This document shows positions 41,027 through 43,521 of a stretch of DNA of 43,521 bases, in pieces. This DNA comes from Nitrosomonas nitrosa (GTDB lineage: Bacteria > Pseudomonadota > Gammaproteobacteria > Burkholderiales > Nitrosomonadaceae), in assembly GCF_003051105.1 (NCBI RefSeq), contig NZ_QAOO01000025.1:1-43521 (forward strand). Direction: 5' to 3'. The notes below the pieces were generated by a model that was not told the origin of the DNA, did no database searches, and saw only the letters and a program-made list of their open reading frames with translations. The translations under genes were made by a program, and so were the position numbers. The first letter of the stretch is position 1. Each line of letters opens with the position of its first letter.

Positions 41027-43054
41027 TCAATGCACATGATCCCCCGGCGGCGGCATAATCTCGCCTTCTTGATTGAGCTGGGTGATCTGCTGGGTCAGCA
41101 TCGCCACGTTTAGCCAACCAAAACCGTCAAATTGGGCGACCCAACGCGCACGCAAATAGCCAAATCGATCGATTAAATACTCAATATGCCCGGGCGTCAT
41201 CCCCTTTCCCAGTAAATCAGGCACTGTCCTGTTCCTGCGGTACAAGAGGTAGCTGTTTCTAATTTCCTGCCAGCCTTCCGTTACCACCGGAAAAGGGACG
41301 TTCTGGGTAATCTCCGCTAATTCTTGCGTATCGAGCGCCCGTATGGGGACAGCCAGAATTTCGGTATTGTAGTTAAGCGCTAAATCTTCATAGCTTTCTT
41401 TCAATTGATTTAAGCGTTGCTGAGACTGCGGCCAGGAAAACAGAATCACTACGATATTTTTTTTCTGGCGGAAATCCTTCAAGCTCCCGCTGGAGCCATC
41501 GTGTGCAAAATATGAAAAGACGGGCGCACCGACAGCCGGCATTTCCGGCATGATCATGGTACCCAATAAGCGAGCGTCAAACCCGCGTGACAGGGCGTGC
41601 ATATAATTGACGATATCCCAGCGGCTTTCCTCAGTTAACACCGCCGCAAAACCTGGCATATCGGTTTCAGGCACCCCCTCGGAGATCCAATGAAAGAAAT
41701 TTCCCACCGTATGCCGTACCGTGTGCGGCTCAGTCAGCAGATCAGTCGGATCCGTGGTTAATTTCTCGGCGAGTATGCCATTGCCCTTGCCTTGCGCGCC
41801 ATGGCAGCTTGCACAATGTTCGGCAAACAACGATGAACCATTCGAAATCGAAATGGCATCGAACGGCACCGGCGTTTTTCGGAATGTCTCAGGAAAAGCC
41901 TCGATCGTCAGCGGCGGTAACGCAATAGCCACTGCGATGGCCGCAAGTGTGCCCGACAACAGCAGCGTTTTCAGCCGACGCCACTGCACCTTTAACCCCA
42001 ACCAGATCAGAACGGGCGCAAACAGGAAAAGTGTCAATCCAGACCAGAATCTATCCTGCACATTGGGCTCATCCCACATCGCGTCGATCACGAAGCGGAA
42101 CGGATAAGGCCAGTTCTCAACGATGGCGTGCTTGGCAGGCAAGGTATTGGCCAACAAAGTAGCGAGCAACACCAAAAGCATTGCAAGCACAAATTCGATA
42201 CCCACCCACTTTCTCAGATAGCTAGTCCCTTTTGCGACTTGTAGGGGTTCCTCGATTTGGGAGAGTGAAGGTAACCCATGGTAGCGCACGCGATAAGCAA
42301 TCAACAGAATGATGGCCAATACCGCAAGCTTGAAATTCAATAGCCAGCCATATAAGCTGGACACCAATGTATGGTACAAATTATCCACCATACGGTCTGC
42401 GACCATCACACCGGTCACTATCAGCAACACCATTGCCGGCAGCGCCATCACCGAAAATTTTTTCAGGGCATACGCATTGAACTGCAGTAATGCTTTATCG
42501 GATTCCCTGCGCAAATCATGCACTATCAGCAGAAACGCGGGCAATGCACCAAACCAAAGACCTGCCATGAGGATATGCAACGCATAAGGTGCAATCGATT
42601 CAAATGATATTTCCTCAGCGCCAGAATGACTCAACAGCGAGCCCGCTATCAAGGGAAGCGAGGCGGCAACCGCACCCAAAACAAAATGCCATCGCCTACG
42701 ATCGATGCGCCGAAGATACAACATGACGCAAAAGAGCATAAAAGCCAGTGACGCCCACGCCGTCCACATCAACCCTACCCGTGTCTGCTGCACGAGTTCG
42801 GACCAGGCCGCCGGACGCCATGTATTCGCTATCACGCCTGTTGCGTCTCCGGTTGTGGTAGCCAGAATACCGACCAATCCCAACAATATCAAACCCGCAA
42901 GCCATGGAAATACTTTTTCCAACCGTATCGCCCACGCTCCCCCCGATCTAACCTGGGGGCGTGCAACAAGGGCAAGGAAAACGCAACTTCCAAATAGAAT
43001 TAAGTTGGCAGTCAATTGCGACCACCGGGAAAAAGCAGCAATGAATTCGATCAT
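41027..43054 (-). CDS. CopD-like membrane protein fused to cytochrome c and a redoxin-like domain
   Basis: This 675-residue protein has an N-terminal CopD-type domain (about 1-385) with eight or nine membrane helices and His residues in SHSGAEEI and PYALHILMAGLWFGALPAF. A monohaem cytochrome c domain follows (haem site CASCHGAQGKGN, distal Met in ETDMPGFAAVL). A thioredoxin-fold/SCO-like domain (about 520-665; IVVILFSWPQSQQRLNQLKE, YLIDRFGYLRARWV) ends in PPPGDHVH. The redoxin part lacks the CxxC pair, so reductase activity is unlikely. Copper import or copper-site assembly at the membrane is the probable role. It is the only intact gene of a probable operon whose upstream part is missing. 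Confidence 0.83.
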   Translation of the reverse strand: MIEFIAAFSRWSQLTANLILFGSCVFLALVARPQVRSGGAWAIRLEKVFPWLAGLILLGLVGILATTTGDATGVIANTWRPAAWSELVQQTRVGLMWTAWASLAFMLFCVMLYLRRIDRRRWHFVLGAVAASLPLIAGSLLSHSGAEEISFESIAPYALHILMAGLWFGALPAFLLIVHDLRRESDKALLQFNAYALKKFSVMALPAMVLLIVTGVMVADRMVDNLYHTLVSSLYGWLLNFKLAVLAIILLIAYRVRYHGLPSLSQIEEPLQVAKGTSYLRKWVGIEFVLAMLLVLLATLLANTLPAKHAIVENWPYPFRFVIDAMWDEPNVQDRFWSGLTLFLFAPVLIWLGLKVQWRRLKTLLLSGTLAAIAVAIALPPLTIEAFPETFRKTPVPFDAISISNGSSLFAEHCASCHGAQGKGNGILAEKLTTDPTDLLTEPHTVRHTVGNFFHWISEGVPETDMPGFAAVLTEESRWDIVNYMHALSRGFDARLLGTMIMPEMPAVGAPVFSYFAHDGSSGSLKDFRQKKNIVVILFSWPQSQQRLNQLKESYEDLALNYNTEILAVPIRALDTQELAEITQNVPFPVVTEGWQEIRNSYLLYRRNRTVPDLLGKGMTPGHIEYLIDRFGYLRARWVAQFDGFGWLNVAMLTQQITQLNQEGEIMPPPGDHVH

Positions 43055-43057
43055 GAT

Positions 43058-43174
43058 TTACAGCAAGAAAGTGTCGGTTGGTTTGACATCATCTGGAATA
43101 TTGGTTGCAGCAGATTCGTCGCCCACTTCAACTACATTGGGCAAAGTGACTCGTTTAAAAATTGAGAGAGTATC
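43058..43174 (-). pseudogene. 3' remnant of a gene upstream of copD
   Basis: A minus-strand frame encodes DTLSIFKRVTLPNVVEVGDE and SAATNIPDDVKPTDTFLL and stops at 43058, four bases before the copD start codon. The coherent acidic sequence and tight spacing look like the tail of the preceding operon gene. No start codon is present, and 50 bp further upstream a transposase gene ends, so the 5' part was probably lost by that insertion. The product is not recognised. Confidence 0.4.
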
Positions 43175-43224
43175 TCATAAACGCAGCAGATAATTAAACC
43201 ACAGACCACCTGATCCCAGCGATT

Positions 43225-43521
43225 TTAAGATGACCCCAATTTAAAGATCAGACGAAATTCTGATCGAGGAAAGAAGGTTTCAGTAGCATTGAGCTCCTCG
43301 CAGAGCTTAGCGATGACCTCATCAGTATGTACGCGTGCGCTGTGGTGCAACCGGACGGTCAAGGTTTTGTTGAGGTAGTTGGGCAAGAGGTCGGCTTCTG
43401 TGGCGTATAAGGCACGCAATATTGCCCGAGCCTGATCGGGTTTGGGTAGGAATTCACGGACGATGTTAACCATTGCCGACTCGGCGCGGTAAGCGATGAT
43501 TTTAATGGTGTCGAGGAAATG
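43225..43521 (-). CDS. transposase, C-terminal part, runs off the window
   Basis: The frame is open to the window end and encodes HFLDTIKIIAYRAESAMVNI, EADLLPNYLNKTLTVRLHHS and ELNATETFFPRSEFRLIF. This matches the tail of a widespread group of transposase-like proteins with conserved TLTVRLHxLA and ELNATExxFPGxxLRL segments; I cannot name the IS family from the tail alone. The first ATG in frame is at 43473 but the protein clearly continues upstream. The adjoining 43175-43224 may hold the end of the element. Confidence 0.6.
   Translation of the reverse strand, partial: HFLDTIKIIAYRAESAMVNIVREFLPKPDQARAILRALYATEADLLPNYLNKTLTVRLHHSARVHTDEVIAKLCEELNATETFFPRSEFRLIFKLGSS

Noticed and set aside
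42705..43193. A 162-codon plus-strand frame opposite the copD start
   Set aside because: It is antisense to a clear membrane-protein gene and its last part lies opposite a plausible gene tail; no family features.
1..43521. CRISPR arrays, tRNA or rRNA genes
   Set aside because: No regularly spaced repeats, cloverleaf-like sequences or rRNA segments were recognised by eye. A dedicated search could still find a diverged tRNA.

Overview
The window looks like a chromosomal segment of a Gram-negative betaproteobacterium. The Mrp antiporter operon, BaeSR/Spy envelope-stress genes, CopD/cytochrome c proteins and an ornithine cyclodeaminase/arginase pair would fit a Nitrosomonas-like ammonia oxidiser, but this is an inference because no rRNA or ammonia-oxidation marker is present. 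No tRNA, rRNA or CRISPR array was seen.

The main structural result is that about 18.3 kb (1370-19712) has inserted into a response-regulator gene. The 5' part of a baeR-like gene lies at 20291-19713 and its missing 3' part at 1361-1260. The two parts join in frame into a normal-length protein of about 226 residues. Both outer junctions carry the same 8 bp, GATATGAC (1362-1369 and 19713-19720). An intact IS6/IS26-family element (18883-19712) with 18-bp terminal repeats forms the right end. The left end is not an IS but lies in the middle of a vapC toxin gene. The ancestral order was therefore baeS-baeR-spy, with spy now at 770-1117.

The insert is layered. (a) AT-rich edges hold five toxin-antitoxin loci or remnants: vapB plus broken vapC, an orphan Phd antitoxin, Xre/RES, Phd/VapC and ParDE. 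They also hold two small genes sharing a repeated GTTA-N5-TAAC motif and tyrosine-recombinase remnants. (b) An internal fragment of a Tc-toxin A-like gene (4090-5574) is cut by an IS3-family relic. (c) A block that looks richer in G+C (about 5690-14640) encodes an alpha/beta-hydrolase/class III cyclase fusion, a 1131-residue SAM-cyclase-ATPase-TPR protein and a universal-stress-protein/ABC1-kinase fusion. It is interrupted by an IS30 relic and an IS21 relic. (d) An HD-domain-like gene follows at 15153-15896.

The right half (about 19.7-43.2 kb) looks like ordinary core chromosome. It contains baeS, a YqaA/DedA-like membrane protein, an AI-2E-family permease, a complete mrpA(B)CDEFG operon with overlapping genes, a TerC protein and a TraB-family protein. 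A sigma-54 activator follows, divergent from a five-haem cytochrome c that has a sigma-54 promoter. Then come a large lytic transglycosylase, convergent ornithine cyclodeaminase and arginase, and a CopD-cytochrome c-redoxin fusion. The window ends inside a transposase gene whose insertion probably removed the start of the gene upstream of copD. The left 770 bases hold only a degraded gene.
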